Source: Gelatoporia subvermispora B (taxonomy: Eukaryota > Basidiomycota > Agaricomycetes > Polyporales > Gelatoporiaceae). From it: DNA of 64,000 bases. The notes below the pieces were generated by a model, which searched no databases, was not told the DNA's origin, and saw only the letters and a program-made list of their open reading frames with translations. Location of the stretch: assembly GCA_000320605.2 (NCBI GenBank), contig KB445802.1, positions 62,001-126,000 of the forward strand. The letters run 5' to 3'. Position 1 is the first letter of the stretch; the number at the start of each line of letters is the position of its first letter. Both the position numbers and the translations under genes were made by a program. Positions 1 to 13,000 of the stretch are shown piece after piece.

Positions 1-1129
1 GTGGTCCTTCAGATACTGTCAGTCGTGAGTCCTGTGTAATAAAGAAACATACAGGAGTTGAATGAATAGTGTCCGTTACAGTATCCCCGTATCGGAGGCC
101 AGGAAGCAGCACAACTCGCAAACTCGCCTTTCCGCTTCACCGACCACACTCAGCCTCATCTTTCCACGTCTTGCGTCATCTGCAAAGCACTATCGGTTGG
201 TCGGAAAGCCATGATCCTCGCCGCCGGAGCGCAGAGAACTATTCTCCCGTGATTGTAGAGTACCGATAGTTGCGCCAATGCACTGCGACGTACGCGTCTC
301 TCCCCTGCCTCGCGCATATACCCACTCTTTTGGCAGTCGATGCTGAAGGGAGTTCTAAACACCTCAAGGTCCCCGCGAGAATCCCCGAGCACTTGCCATT
401 CAATAGAAGTACATTATTGGTGCTTTACATGACATCCGGCTGCTGGTATCCAGAATGCTCTAATGCTTCCGTAGTCCATAAGCGAGAAGCCCGTCTCTCG
501 GATGTGCAGAGGGTCGTGACAGACTTGAAGCTCTGTCTGCACTACCGGGATATTCGATGCCGCACTGTCACAAGACAACTTGATGGTAACGAGGAGATGG
601 ACATACGCGGCACGATCGAGAGACGCGTGGCAGTGTCAAAGAACTAAATTGGACCATAAGGGTACGGTGGCGGTTCACGATCAGATTTGGACAAGGCGCA
701 CGCGGGTCCTGGATGTTGAACACTACTTTGTACACTGATTCATTGAATGTCATATCACAAGCATCTGTGTGTCCGATGACCAATGTTCCATGAATGCCGG
801 TGGAGACGCCACTGGAGAGTACGTCCTGTTCTCTAGGCTATCTCATCCTCGGTCAATGCACATGTGCTTGTTGATCGTACACTGTACCGTACATGACGAG
901 GACGGATCTCCCACCATCCTCAGCTGAACAATCTGTCTACAACACCGGCTTTTCAAAAGACTGCTATCGTCACCTCCGATCTCTTAGAGTAAAATCCTGA
1001 TCGCACTATCTGCGTGTCAAATTGGAGCGCCAAATTACTGACTATGAGCACTGATAACTCGTTTGAGATATTGATTGAATATTGGGCCCAAAAACAGCAC
1101 CTCATGAAACAGTCCCTCGTCTGACATCT
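1..1129. other. Intergenic, no convincing gene
   Basis: I see no gene model here that can be spliced or matched to a family. Short open frames exist on both strands, but they overlap each other and lack a consistent exon structure. Positions 156-392 (minus) resemble a second stretch at 7146-7337 and are described with that repeat pair. Confidence 0.5.
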
Positions 1130-2699
1130 TCAAGCATCTCTCTCCTCGGCTGTGGTGTTTGGAGGGCGTTCATCTTCCCACCCTCCCTCTTCGTCGTCGT
1201 CATCCTCCCCATAGCGCAGCGAGGCATCCATCGGCTCTACGAATGAGGCGAGTCGGTTCTCGTTTGTGTGGTGAGATGCATGATTGAAGACTAGATCTGT
1301 CGAAATTTGCTCCGTTTCGGAACCATGGCCCTGTGTGCCATACGCAACGTCGCGGAGATTAAGCAGAAAATGCGATATGAGAATGGACATGAGTCTAGAA
1401 GGAAGTGAGAGAAGTCCTTCAGAGGGAATAGGATACTTACGGCGTTTGAAAATATCCAATCAAATTAATGATCTAGCAAGGTGTAGAGTGAGAGAAGCAT
1501 AGCATACATGATTGATGACCCACGTAGAATTCTGCGAAGTTGCTCTCTATCTCAAACAGGTACTGCAATGTCGGAAGGTTGAGAACAATCAATGCACTCA
1601 AACAAGAGCATAAATGATGTGCAATCGTCTTCAGTAATTTGAGCATACAAGAAATATAGAGCACCTAAATAGATATGTGAGCACAACCAGAAGTCTTCGG
1701 AACAGAAACATATACCGTACCCTCTCTGAGCAAGACGTTGGCAAGAGAAGTACGCGAGATGCATCCCAATCGGACTGTGGCATGTGTCCTGCGCCACGTC
1801 AGTACAATGATAACTAAATCTACGAGAGCAGACGCCGCAGTGCATGCCACTATGACTCCATAAGCTGTCGCATGATATTCAAAAGTTTAATAGGTGGTAC
1901 ACAGGATAGTTGAGTACCTCACATATCCTGAGAACATGAATTTAGTACGTTGTCAGCCTACATCCACAACTGGTACCAACGTACGCTGGCACATACGGAA
2001 CATTGAAGGTCAGTTTATCGAAGTCCATATACTAGAAAAAATGTAAGCCGGTATTAGAGGCAGCTGGAAAAGTAGTAAGGGTAACACACAACCGTGACCA
2101 GGATGGGAGCTGCATTTAATATCAACATTGCAAATGGGAGTACTGGTTGTCGGCGGGCTAGTCCATAGACACGGAGCGTGGTGAATGCTGCAAAAGATAC
2201 TCAGTATAAGATGATAGAGTACAGCCACATTTGACACATGCCCGCCTGAACGAGGTGGACGAGGATATCGCATACGGTCCACAGGAAGGAAAAAGCAGTA
2301 CTGCAAATGCCTGGATCAGCCTAACGAACGCATTCGTTAGTGAACACAATACTTGGATATCGGCATCTGTATCGGCAACTGTATGACCGCCCGTAGCAGG
2401 AGTACAGAGCGGTTGATACCGAACAAAACGGTCACGATGCTGAAGGGTCTCTTCCATATGTACTCTATTTCTTGAGAGATATTGATAAAGTAGTCGTAAA
2501 GAATTACGGCTAAGGAGTACTTCAGCAACGAGAGGAAGGGTAGCGAAGAACATACCACTGGCGGCCATCGCACTGCTTGGCTTTGCTCTGCAATGTGCAC
2601 ATACAGCATGAATGCAGTTTCTAGTGCCTATCAGGTCGGCACGCACGTGTAAGCCATATACAACTGCGGATGCGACGACTGGTTTAGTGAGATGATCAT
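1130..2699 (-). CDS. DUF6533-type seven-pass membrane protein, gene A
   Basis: I splice this as 12 exons. The protein starts at the ATG at 2699 with a short N-terminus, followed by a 32-nt second exon. Exon 3 carries the family core: LYDYFINISQEIEYIWKRPF, then a VTVLFGINRS membrane segment. Later exons give further membrane segments (VCDILVHLVQA, FTTLRVYGL, ACTAASALVDL). The final exon has the shared tail motif ISHFLLNLRD, then SFVEPMDASL and a run of acidic residues. A 5-nt exon (GATAT) is needed to keep frame between exons 6 and 8. The intron after exon 4 appears to use a GC rather than GT donor. The start is favoured because paralogs B, C and F begin at the same place and a TATA box lies about 70 bp upstream. 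DUF6533 is a fungal domain of unknown function; seven passes and a receptor-like role are inference. It opens duplicated segment A. Confidence 0.75.
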
Positions 2700-2768
2700 T
2701 CTCCAAGTCAATAGCTATCACTGCGAGTCGATATACAGTTGGGTGCCAAATAGAGTCATCCAAACTTG

Positions 2769-2777
2769 TATATATAT
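2769..2777 (-). promoter_or_regulatory. TATA box of gene A
   Basis: TATATATAT lies about 70 bp upstream of the start codon of gene A. Genes B, C, F and H have a similar box at nearly the same distance, which supports both the promoter and the start codons. Confidence 0.6.
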
Positions 2778-5700
2778 GAGCCTCACCGGAAGGACCCGTT
2801 CAATCCAACGCAGTTTGAGTCGCCAGTTTGTGTCAGTCTGACTACCAATTGCAAGGCGTTCGCATGCTGTGACATACTGACGCATTTAGATGTAGCTCCT
2901 TTTGACAGGGGCGATGCTGCGCCCTAAATCGTGCATCAGGAAAATGTCCACTCGTTCTAGGGCATCTTGCATGCTTTTCGAGGTACATGACGATAGCGAG
3001 GTGCGGCAGGGCAGAAAGGGTCCTGTCAAGCCCCGAATGGAAGGTAAGACGCGCTGAGTCAACGCGACATTCTTCTGATGTCTCATGGCAGTATGTCCTT
3101 CTCTGCCACACCGCACAAATAGGAAAGACAGTGATCAACTACGGCACATAGATAGATTGCACCGGAGGCCCTTGAGATATCGAAGATGCTACGGGTTCCG
3201 ATAGTGTGCGTCCGGCGCTGTATCATCGTTGCATTGAGTGGAGGATCCATACGGCGCTCTGCTCTATGTCTGGGGTCCCCGCAGGCGATGCGAAGACGGC
3301 GTTGCTGCGAAGCATTGTTCTGTCATTACAACAGCGAATGCGCGTTGAGTACAAAGCGCTTCCCCACCAGTCTGCTGCCGATACGAGCGCAATGTACTGC
3401 ACCATGGGACTGCCAATACCATACATGGTGTGACGTGTGCAGAATGAGCAGACTCATCAGAAACACATAGGCTAGTGCTTCTGCCTATTCGGGCTTATGC
3501 TGTACAGATACGAAGGACGGAGAGCGTGGAAGACGTCTAGAAGCAGACAGGCAGTGAATCAAGTCACAGAAGAGGGGACAGCCGTATAGTTGATCTTTTC
3601 ATGCCGCCTCTGACAGACAGAAAGAACAGATACAGCATCAGGAGAGCAGAAGAAGCAATACGGGAAGAGAGTTAGGGTGTGAACGTTTGAACATGCACCC
3701 TCTGGGGTGTCGAGTTGCGGTGAGCAGTTGTACTGCGGCATATCCGGACCGTTGGCGCTCCCGCGCAGCCATTCTTGTCGGCGTCCAGGATCCTGGTTCC
3801 CACCTTGACCATCCTAGTCCGGGTTTATCCGCGCAAAGAGACCGAGCATAGGTCGAAATCCAGGCATTCTTGTCCGTGTACAGTTCCAGCCTCGGGCCTC
3901 GGGCCATCTTTTTTGTCCGTACCAGGGTCTGACATTGGTAGGCGCTTATGCCGGGGCCTCCACTTGGCTGTTCGTCCGATCCTCCTCATACTGAACAGAC
4001 AGTCACATGCTCTCCCAGATGTCGTGCAGCCGCCCATTAGGCGGCTGCCCCACAGGGCTGAGCCCCGTGCAACCACCGTCCATAGCGCGCCCACGTACCT
4101 GTCCGTCCTCGTCTGTCCTCAGGCTCAGCTCTCTAGAGCTTGGATCTATCCATTCTGCGCGTAAACACTCGTCGGAACGTCCACCTCATTTCATCTCAAA
4201 GTGTTCCAGTCATTTGCTGTACGCGTCATACAATGTCCACGCCCTGCTCTGTCGGTATCGACGATTTACTAGAGCCTGAGGCTGGCATACTCACCGGAGA
4301 CCAGAGATGCTTCTATGCAGACAGTATAGATCTACCAACCCAGTGAGTCCTGGACAATTGACCGGACCCCTCCTTACAATGTCGCTCATGAATCGGACAA
4401 GTGCTACTCAACAGTACACCCCACTGATTCCGCAGAGCGGCCCAACCGCCAGCTCGTCTATGTCATACTTCGTTGCACGTAGTGCTGTCCTTTCTAGTCC
4501 ATCGATAACTTGCGTTGAGGGAGCTAATCACGTCTACGTGGACTGGTCCGGTACGGTCACGCCGCTCTTGCTGAAGCGCTCCACCGCGCTGTCCCAAGTG
4601 CTCGTCAGAATGTCACCCCCCAACATATGGACGAGCGAATCATTGCAACCAGGATTTTGCCGTTCACTTTGAATCTAGTCTAATTTTCGATCAGCGCAGG
4701 TGAGTGCAATTGGCGTACACGGACCCGGAGCAAATGACCCCAATGCCCATATCTACAAAGCAGGCCCAAGCTTTTTCCTCCGTTCGCTCGTTTTGATTTT
4801 TGTTATGAGGACCATCCGGTGTCACGGGACTAGCCCTGGTCATGAATCGATGTGTCCTGGGCAAGTGGATCCTCATCGCAAGGCAACACGCACGGACAGT
4901 TCGTTTCTACTGTGAGTCTACCCATGTGGTTGATACTGCGAGTCACCTGAGTATCATCAGCAATAGAAGCGAGATGTTGACGACAAGAGACAGGGAATTT
5001 GGCGAGCGGCTAGGAGTACCCACCCACCTTCTCTCTGTGATTAGACGCAGCCTGACTTTGGCCTGTTCAATCCAGTATGATCCACCTCCAGTTGAGATTA
5101 TCGCAGGATGCCGAACATGATGCTGGTAGAAATGAGAGGCAAGTGCGTGTCTCCCTCACTTCGTACGTTGCGCATCAAGAGAGTAAACACCTCCTAGCGC
5201 GATCGGCTACCGACTCAGAGCCCAACTTCCTTCAATCTTCTCATTCTCCCACCTTCTCCCGCACACGGATCTACACCGGCGACGTACTGCGCCTAGTGCA
5301 TCCGAAGCCGTATCGAAACACCCACTCTATGTCCGCCAAAATTGCCATGTTTCACTTGCTTGATAGAGAGGTGCGTGCTTCATAGACTCCATTGCGGCTG
5401 TGACGTGGTGATAATCGTGTTGACGCGTCGCGTTCTCCCTAACGCTAGACGCTGTGCCGCATCATGACCCTGCGCGGTGGTAATGAGAGAAACTGTTATG
5501 GGGACGGTGCTGTCGAGTTGCATGTGCACGATAGCGAGGCCCTCGTGCCTGAGGAGACGAGCGGTAGAAAGAAACATGCGCCAGATACACAGATGATTGA
5601 TAGGGCAGTCATCAAAACGAGGGTGTGTAGGAACAGTGCGGGGAGAAAGCGTAGGCGGTAGCATAGCATACGATGTCAAGACGGGCTGGCGATGACAGAC

Positions 5701-5806
5701 AAGGTGACAGCCTAGGATTGGGGCTACCACCAAGCATGAGACAAGCAGCTGAGAAAAGGTCGCCGCGACTCGTTGCCAACCGAAACAAAAACGCACGAGA
5801 GAAAGA

Positions 5807-5854
5807 GCGCCTATCCGGCTCCTTCCGGAGGTTGCGCACGATCCGATCTTGCTC
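5807..5854 (-). repeat. Dispersed 45-bp repeat, copy 1
   Basis: Reading the minus strand, this contains AGATCGGATCGTGCGCAAC and then GGAGCCGGATAGGCGC. It belongs to a family of nine copies in this window, defined by AGATCGGATCG and a GGATAGGCGC-like block about 20 bases further on. Confidence 0.55.
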
Positions 5855-7145
5855 AACCTCCCAATGAGAGCGATTTTCACACGGGCCCTGGGTGTCTATT
5901 ATGGCCAGCGACGCGATACGCGTTCTTACCAAGGTACATCTCGGCCTTCCGGTCGAATTGATCTGAATAGATCAACCTCGCACTCGTCTGACTGCTCATA
6001 TTGCTGCACAATCCCTTTGAATATCGAGTACGAACTCGAGCTGCAATCTCCCTTCTTGTCTCGACGGCTTCTACTCCCGCCACACTGACGTCTGCTTCTG
6101 ATCTCAGGACGTCCAAAGTGAGATACCGATATGCACAGGAGATCAACGCGAAGCTATATATGGTTTCTTCGCTGTATTGAGAGGTGCGTACCCGTACGCG
6201 AACCCGTAAGGTGCTGACTGACGCGTCCCACTCCTTGTTTCTCCCGCGCATATATGCAGAATGCTAGCGTGTCGACTAGGCAATATCATTGTGTTCCGGA
6301 GCTGATTCTAGATGGGGTGGTCTAGATTGATAGTCCGAATGAGTTTCGCCTTTCCCTCTCTCGTTAGACATAAACCGAATAGGTACCCGCAGTGGCGTAT
6401 ATAGCTGTTCCATAGGCAATCTAATCCTCCACTTACCCTCCCCAGTTTCAAAGCGTGTGACGAAGTCAATCTTCGAGCTTCAAGGTCCAGGCCTCAGGGC
6501 CGCGCACATATCATCTTCCCTCTTGACCAACCGCCTACCGCGCCACTCCTCATCTCCTTATCTTGACTCCTGCAACAGGCCGTACCATGTCTCGTTGTGC
6601 TCCGAGTAACAAGCCGCTATTTCAACGTTTAGCGCCGATAGTTATCGCTGCTGCCTTCCCAGCGCTATGTACCCTGCCGTTGTGCTGCGCGCCATAGGCA
6701 GAGCTCGTCATCGCACGAATACCTCATCGCCACGCCCCATCTCATGAGTTACTGTTGGCTGCAGTGCCTCGTCGAGGAGAAGCACGTAGTGCGAACCAAA
6801 GCTGGAGCATGGCGCTACTCGCACCAGACTGAGCTTTTGCTCGGTGTTGCGGTACACACAAATGAGTGCGATGCGTACTCTTCAGGATCGCTACTTCTGA
6901 CCTTCGGCTCCTTAACAATCGGAAGCAGTATACAATGTCAGATGAGACCGTGAAGATTCCCAGGGTACAGCACCAACTTTGCCCGCTTTCTGGGTAGACG
7001 GCAAACTGTTCGATGTGCATTGCCGTCACATACTACGATATCTGGATGCCTAGCAGCTCCACAAACATACCATGGTATTGTTTTGCCTGGCCGATGAACC
7101 GATCGTGTTATATTTTCCTGATGGCCCACTGTGTCATCTTTGCAT

Positions 7146-7337
7146 TCAGCTGAAGATCCATACGGAACAGCGCAGAGCACTACTTCTGCTTCCGTAGCTG
7201 TAGCGTACCGATGATTTCGCTAAGGCATCGCGACGTGCTGGTATCTCCCCTGCCTCCGGCATATACCCACTCGTTGACCGTGAAATCCCTCCAGGCTGGA
7301 ATGCCACCAAGACAGTGCGATAAATTCCGCAACTCAA
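7146..7337 (-). repeat. Diverged duplicate of 156-392
   Basis: The DNA near 7203-7290 matches 255-345 at roughly 70 percent, including a shared GCATATACCCACTC and TCTCCCCTGCCT. The minus-strand translations also match in one frame (SGYM, EAGE, ALA and SV in the same order). Both are short and have no start, intron or family support. They are either relics of one gene or copies of an unrecognised repeat. Confidence 0.4.
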
Positions 7338-10000
7338 CTACGCCCATTTCGCTTTGTGCATTGCACGGATATCGAGTAGATGTTCACCTATGTGCTGAAT
7401 CGGAGCCGCAAGTGGGATCGCGACTTTCTGCTATTCGAGAGTCGCGCGTTGCTTCGGTTCCGATCTACCGATACGTTGACCGCCATTCACGTCACACTGC
7501 GGCATGATCATCTTCGGTACTCTTTGTATCGCCGGTTCCTCGTTAGCTACGATATGTCCCGTGCCACGTGTAGGCGAGCAATAGTTGGAGTCCCGCAATT
7601 ATACCAGAGTTCCTACGCACCCGGAAACGAGATGTTCTAGGTCCACGTCCGACTACATCAGCAAGATTTGGTAGGCTAGCTCCATCGCAGATAATCGACA
7701 GAGTTGGCAGAGACATCCGTGCCTTGACAAGACATCTGGTGTATGTCTCTCGTGTCAAGTATACCACAAAACACGCGAACCAGCTCGATGAGGTGAGTGG
7801 AAAGCGGTAGCGACCTTTTCTGAAGGTCTGTGCCAACATTAGCCACGTTGATAAGCATTCTCAATCACCTGCGGACTGTGATCAGATTCTCGGGTACGCC
7901 AAAGGAACTGCATGCGGGAGCTTCACCCAATCTCCGAAAGATGACATCGAGACACCACATGTTATTCCACTAGTACTCATTCACGCCGCACGGGACACAC
8001 TGTTCATTATACAGCAGACATCCAGTAGCGCCATACGATTCTGGAGGGTCGTGTATGCGGGAAACTTGTCCCGTGCCCATCTGGTAGTAATCACATTCCG
8101 ATGCCGCCTCGAGCCCAGGCCGTCTTCACCGTCTTGGAGGACGTTTGTACGACACAGTGGTAAGTCAAGGCTTATCAGCCTATCTGTGGCGTGTCCGAGA
8201 AGCCGGAGAAGTCGAGAAATTGGACAGCTGCTGCCTGATCACCAAAGGTATTGAAATGGCTCTGGACACGGGACCGACATGCGCCTGTAGCAAAACTCTG
8301 GCTGTGATGGAAGCTTTGGGCTTCAGTAAGACGTTGGTGCAACCGTCGGTAGAAGGTTGCTCACCGTGGATGGTGATAGGCTCGGCAGTTGCCGCCAGTG
8401 GGCGGCGCTTATTCAAGAGCCCGCAGTTGTCATGCGGGAGTAGCTTGTCCGACTCGGCTTTGGACTCTGTAACTGTGTTTGCGGAGGCTACCACACTCGT
8501 GTGTTCAGCGACGTGAATTTTCTCGGCCATCTCCAAGCGGCGGATCTCTACAAATGCTTTGACGGATCAGATACTCTCTCACAATCATGGTACGTCAAGT
8601 TCAACGCATCGTACCGTCACGCAACTATAACCTCATCTGTACAATCTCAACGAGTAAGCAAAAGAGAGATTTGCACAGATTTCTGTAGGTGTCGCCACCA
8701 CTTTACATCATCGTATGACCCCGAGAACCTATTTGTCTGCGCTTTCGACTGAGGTGACAATGGCGCAAGGTGTGCAACGCGGCGGAGCAGACTGAACCGT
8801 GTGAGACCGCGGTAAGATCACTGATCTCTTCATCATGTCATGTGAGCAGGGAAGGTTCTATTTTCCCGATATGTATAGATTCTGCGAAACTGCTGGCGTC
8901 AGGAACTAACGGCGTGCAGGCGCAAGTCCTAGATGTACCGAGCCGAGCCGAACACTTCTTCGATGCTCGACACAAATATCCAAGCTCATCAGTTTCAGAC
9001 TTTGGATGTTATCGTGTTGACTGAGATTCTAGGTTCTATACCTCGGCGTACGACTATCCTCAAATGCAGCTGATCCGCTGAGCGACTCTGGCGACATCGG
9101 CGAACTACCGGCTCATTTATTGCCGGAGCATCACTGCAGTCAAGTTAGGGCTTAGCATTCTTTCCTGGACTTTATCGGTTTTGACGCTATTCAATCCTTC
9201 AGCAGGTATTTCACTCCAGCAGGTACTCCATATAAATGTTTAATCTATATGTGGCCCTGTTCTACACCATTTATCGTGTACAACGACCCATCTTTCTATA
9301 CTTTCGCCGTAGGAAAAGCAACCACGGTCGTCCGTTGCCTTGTCGGTCTTCCATATTCCTTCCTCGAGACAGGTAATGCCATTGACGGAGTCCTCATTCT
9401 CTTCAAGGTCACCGCTGTGGGGTCTTCAGGCGCAAATGACACTTTCTGATGTCGCATATCGGGCGCTACTTGTCCCACCGTACCCGAGTTGACCGCAACA
9501 ACAAGAAGTGAGCACATTCCCGCTGCATCTGCAGTGAGTTTTGCAAGTGATCGGTCTCAACGACTTTTGGCCGTAGATCCACCGATTGCCTTTACTACAC
9601 AGTAGGCGTAACAAGCCTTGGGCATTTCGTAGCATGACCTTCAGCATGGTACACTACGGTGACCTTGCTGGATGAAGAGATACGTAGCAGGGGGGTATCT
9701 CCGGGTAGCCAAGCTCCGGACGGGAGAACTGGCGTGCGCCGCGCAGGGCATGAACCCTAAGCGAGCATGGCATTGCATCTGCTCATTCTGGTTCTGCAGC
9801 GCCGGCGTGGCACGTCGCCCTATCTCCATCTGAATGGGCGGCGCGATCTCCTGCGATAGAACGGCCAGACTTTGTCTCATGTGTCTTTCCGTGCATGGCC
9901 GCCAGTGGCATAATGCGCTGAAGACACATAAAGTAGCCCAGTCGCCCTCGGTCTCCCCCATCCCATCCCAACGCACTCAACGCTCTCCACGCTCGACAGT

Positions 10001-13000
10001 ATGACTACCCCAATCCCATCTCCCATGCGCATACCCTTTCTGGGGAACGCCATGTCACTCGATAGAGACTTGCCCTACCAGTCTATGAGTCTACTTGCGA
10101 AGCAATATGGCGACGTCTATCGTCTCACCATTATTTGTGCGGTACCATATCTGGGAGGGAATGAGACGCATTGACCGTGGTCTGCTACTTACCCTTCAGC
10201 CCGTGAGATCGTAGTCGTCTCCTCTCACAAGCTCGTCAACGAGGTCTCCGACGAGCGGCGATTCCGCAAGATGGTCGCAGGAGGTCTCGCCAATGTCCGA
10301 CTCGTTACAGGCGATGGCTTATTTACCGTGAGTTCTGACCTGTCTGAGTGTGCTTTACCGCTCAAATGTATGCAGGCGCATGTCCCTGACGAAGAGACTT
10401 GGTACATCGCCCGTGTGTCTCTCTTCCTATTGCAAGCTACTCATTGTATATTGACGAATGATGTGCAACACCGGTAGACCGTATTCTCATGCCCGCCTTT
10501 AACCCGGCGGCGGTTCAGGGAATGTACGGCGACATGATGGACATCATATCCCAGCTGGTTCTCAAATGGGAGAGGTACGTATCACATGTCAATGACTATC
10601 ACACCTATCTCAGAATTTCCGCTACAGATACGGCCCGGAATATGTCATAGATCCCGTTGCAGACTTCACGCGTGTCACCCTTGATGCCATTGCTCTTTGT
10701 TCTATGAATTATCGGTGGGTAGCTCTCGAACGTCCACTTGGTTTAGCTGAACAATACGCCACAGCCTCAACTCGTTCTATAGTGTACGTTGAGGGTATTT
10801 CCGTACCGAGGTCATAATGCTTACATGATATCGCGTGCTTCCAGGAAGAACTCCATCCATTCACCACTGCACTCTCCGATTTTCTCGACCAGTGCATGAG
10901 TCGTGCTAGCAGTCTTGGTATTGTTAACGCGATCAAAGTCAAAGCACAGGTGCAGTTTGAAGAAGACCAGCGTGTCATTAAGAACTTCGTCGACAAGGGT
11001 AAGCCTTCGAGGCAAGACTTGACGGAGTAGCAAAGTCTCATTGGGACCAGTACTCGAGGAGCGGAAGGCGCACCCGGTTGATAAGAATGACCTCTTGAAC
11101 CTTATGCTGAACGGTGTTGACAAGGAAACCGGAAAGAAACTCCCAGAGCAAACTATCAAGCACAACGTAAGCCACCATACATCTCTCAACTCCCTATATA
11201 ATAATTGTTATTCTCAGCTGGTGACATTCCTTTTGGCCGGTGAGTACATGTTCTCTAGCTCCGATCACTGATGCTTACAGTGTCCCTCTAGGCCATTCAA
11301 CGACCTCGGGTAGGCCATTGTTTTGTTGCCTTGGATTCAAAGAATTGATATTGGTTACGCACAATAGGGATGCTCACTTTTGCCATGTATCATCTCATCA
11401 AAAATCCTGAGACTATTCGCAAGCTTCGTGAGGAGATAGACGACAAGATCGGTGATCGAGTTGTATCCATCAAAGATGTCAATAAGCTACCTTATCTCCT
11501 TGGTGAGATCCTTCCAGCACCTGGTCATTCGACTATGCGATGTATTTTTACCTACATATAGCCGTCATGCGCGAGACGCTAAGACTCACGCCCAGTGTCC
11601 CCCAAAGGGGAACAAGTCCGATAAATGTCACGACTCTGGCGGATGGGAAGTATACTATTCCGCAGGGCATGACTATAGTCGTCAATGTATCGGCTGCTCA
11701 CCGAGACCCGTTGGTATGGGGAGACGATGTTAGTTCTCAGCATCTTGTATTTGAACGTTGCTGATCATCACGCTTCAGGCGGATGAGTTCCGTCCCGAAC
11801 GGATGATGGACGGGAAATTTGAGGCACTTCCAGTACGTCAGCAATTCGTCTCTTCCTGACGGTAGTCCTGATCATCCTTCATCTAGGCTAATGCGTGGCA
11901 GCCATTTGGATATGGGATGCGTGGTTGCATTGTAAGACTCTTCTTATTGACTCGGGGGCATTAGTGACAAAATTTGGAAGGGCCGTGTATTTGCCTGGCA
12001 AGAAGTTCAGCTGATTCTGATAGTGCTGCTGCAGAAATTCGATTTCGTCTTCCACGACCCATCCTATGATCTTCATATCAAACAAGTGTTTTCCATCAAA
12101 CCTGTTGGCCTTCGTATTCACGCCATTCCTCGCGCTAGAAAGCCTAGGCTCCTTGCAGTACCTTCGTCCGCGCTACTCCACGATGCGGGCATCTCGAAAG
12201 ACCATCTGCAAGCAGGTGACGAAAATACGTCTGCGAAGACGCAGTTGTACGTGCTGTATGGATCTAACACAGGGTCCTCGGAAGCTTTCGCTCAGCGCGT
12301 GGCTTCCGCAGCAGCCTCTCATGGTAAGGTTAGCTCAAGTGAAGGGTAATATATCTCACATCTTCCTAGGTTTCCGTGCCTCGATTGGCACTCTCGATTC
12401 AGCGACTTCACATGTACCTGAAGACGGCCCTGTAGTAATCTTCACAGCTTCTTACGAGGGTAAGAGTATCCTGCACATGTTTGAACACTTGCCGCTGAAC
12501 CTACGCAGGCAAACCTACCGACAATGCTGCGCAATTCATCGAGTGGCTCACTAGTCTCAAGGGCAATGAGATGTCAAAGGTAACTTATAGTGTCTTTGGC
12601 TGCGGCAACCGTGACTGGGCCCAGACGTATCAACGCATTCCGAAACTATGCGATGCGCTATTGGCTGAGCGTGGCGCAGAACGTCTTGCGCCTCGTGGTG
12701 AGGGGGATGCTGCTAGTGGAGATTTCTTCGAGTCATTCGACGCTTGGGAGGCCCAGTTGTGGGACGCGTTGAGCAAAGTGAGGTCCTTAGGACATCACTA
12801 TCCTCCCGCATTTTTATTTGCATCTATCGTCAGAAATATCAAACAGCGACTACCGACATCACGACTTCTGGTCTTAGTGTCGAGATCGTAGACTCTGGAA
12901 CTACCCGTGCCAAAATACTTCGTCAGGCTGACGCGACCATTGGGACCGTTGTCGAGAATCGCATCTTGACAGCACCAGGTGCACCTGTCAAGCGACATAT

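Larger units (their letters stand above)
1130..5215. repeat. Segmental duplication, copy A
   Basis: This segment of about 4.1 kb matches 15021-19140 and 19545-23930 along most of its length. It contains DUF6533 gene A and some 2.4 kb of upstream DNA. Shared landmarks include the block near 3365-3480, the block near 4690-4900 and the block near 5100-5215. It is clearly more diverged from B and C than they are from each other. No open frame in the upstream part is kept across all three copies, so I treat that part as non-coding or decayed. Confidence 0.7.
5216..10000. other. Intergenic, no convincing gene
   Basis: There is no recognisable gene between duplicated segment A and the P450 gene. 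The stretch holds one copy of the dispersed 45-bp repeat (5807-5854) and the relic at 7146-7337. Open frames such as 8145-8516 (plus) and 9641-9976 (minus) overlap frames on the other strand and match no family I know. The last 80 bp before 10001 are rich in C and T, as is common just upstream of fungal start codons. Confidence 0.45.
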
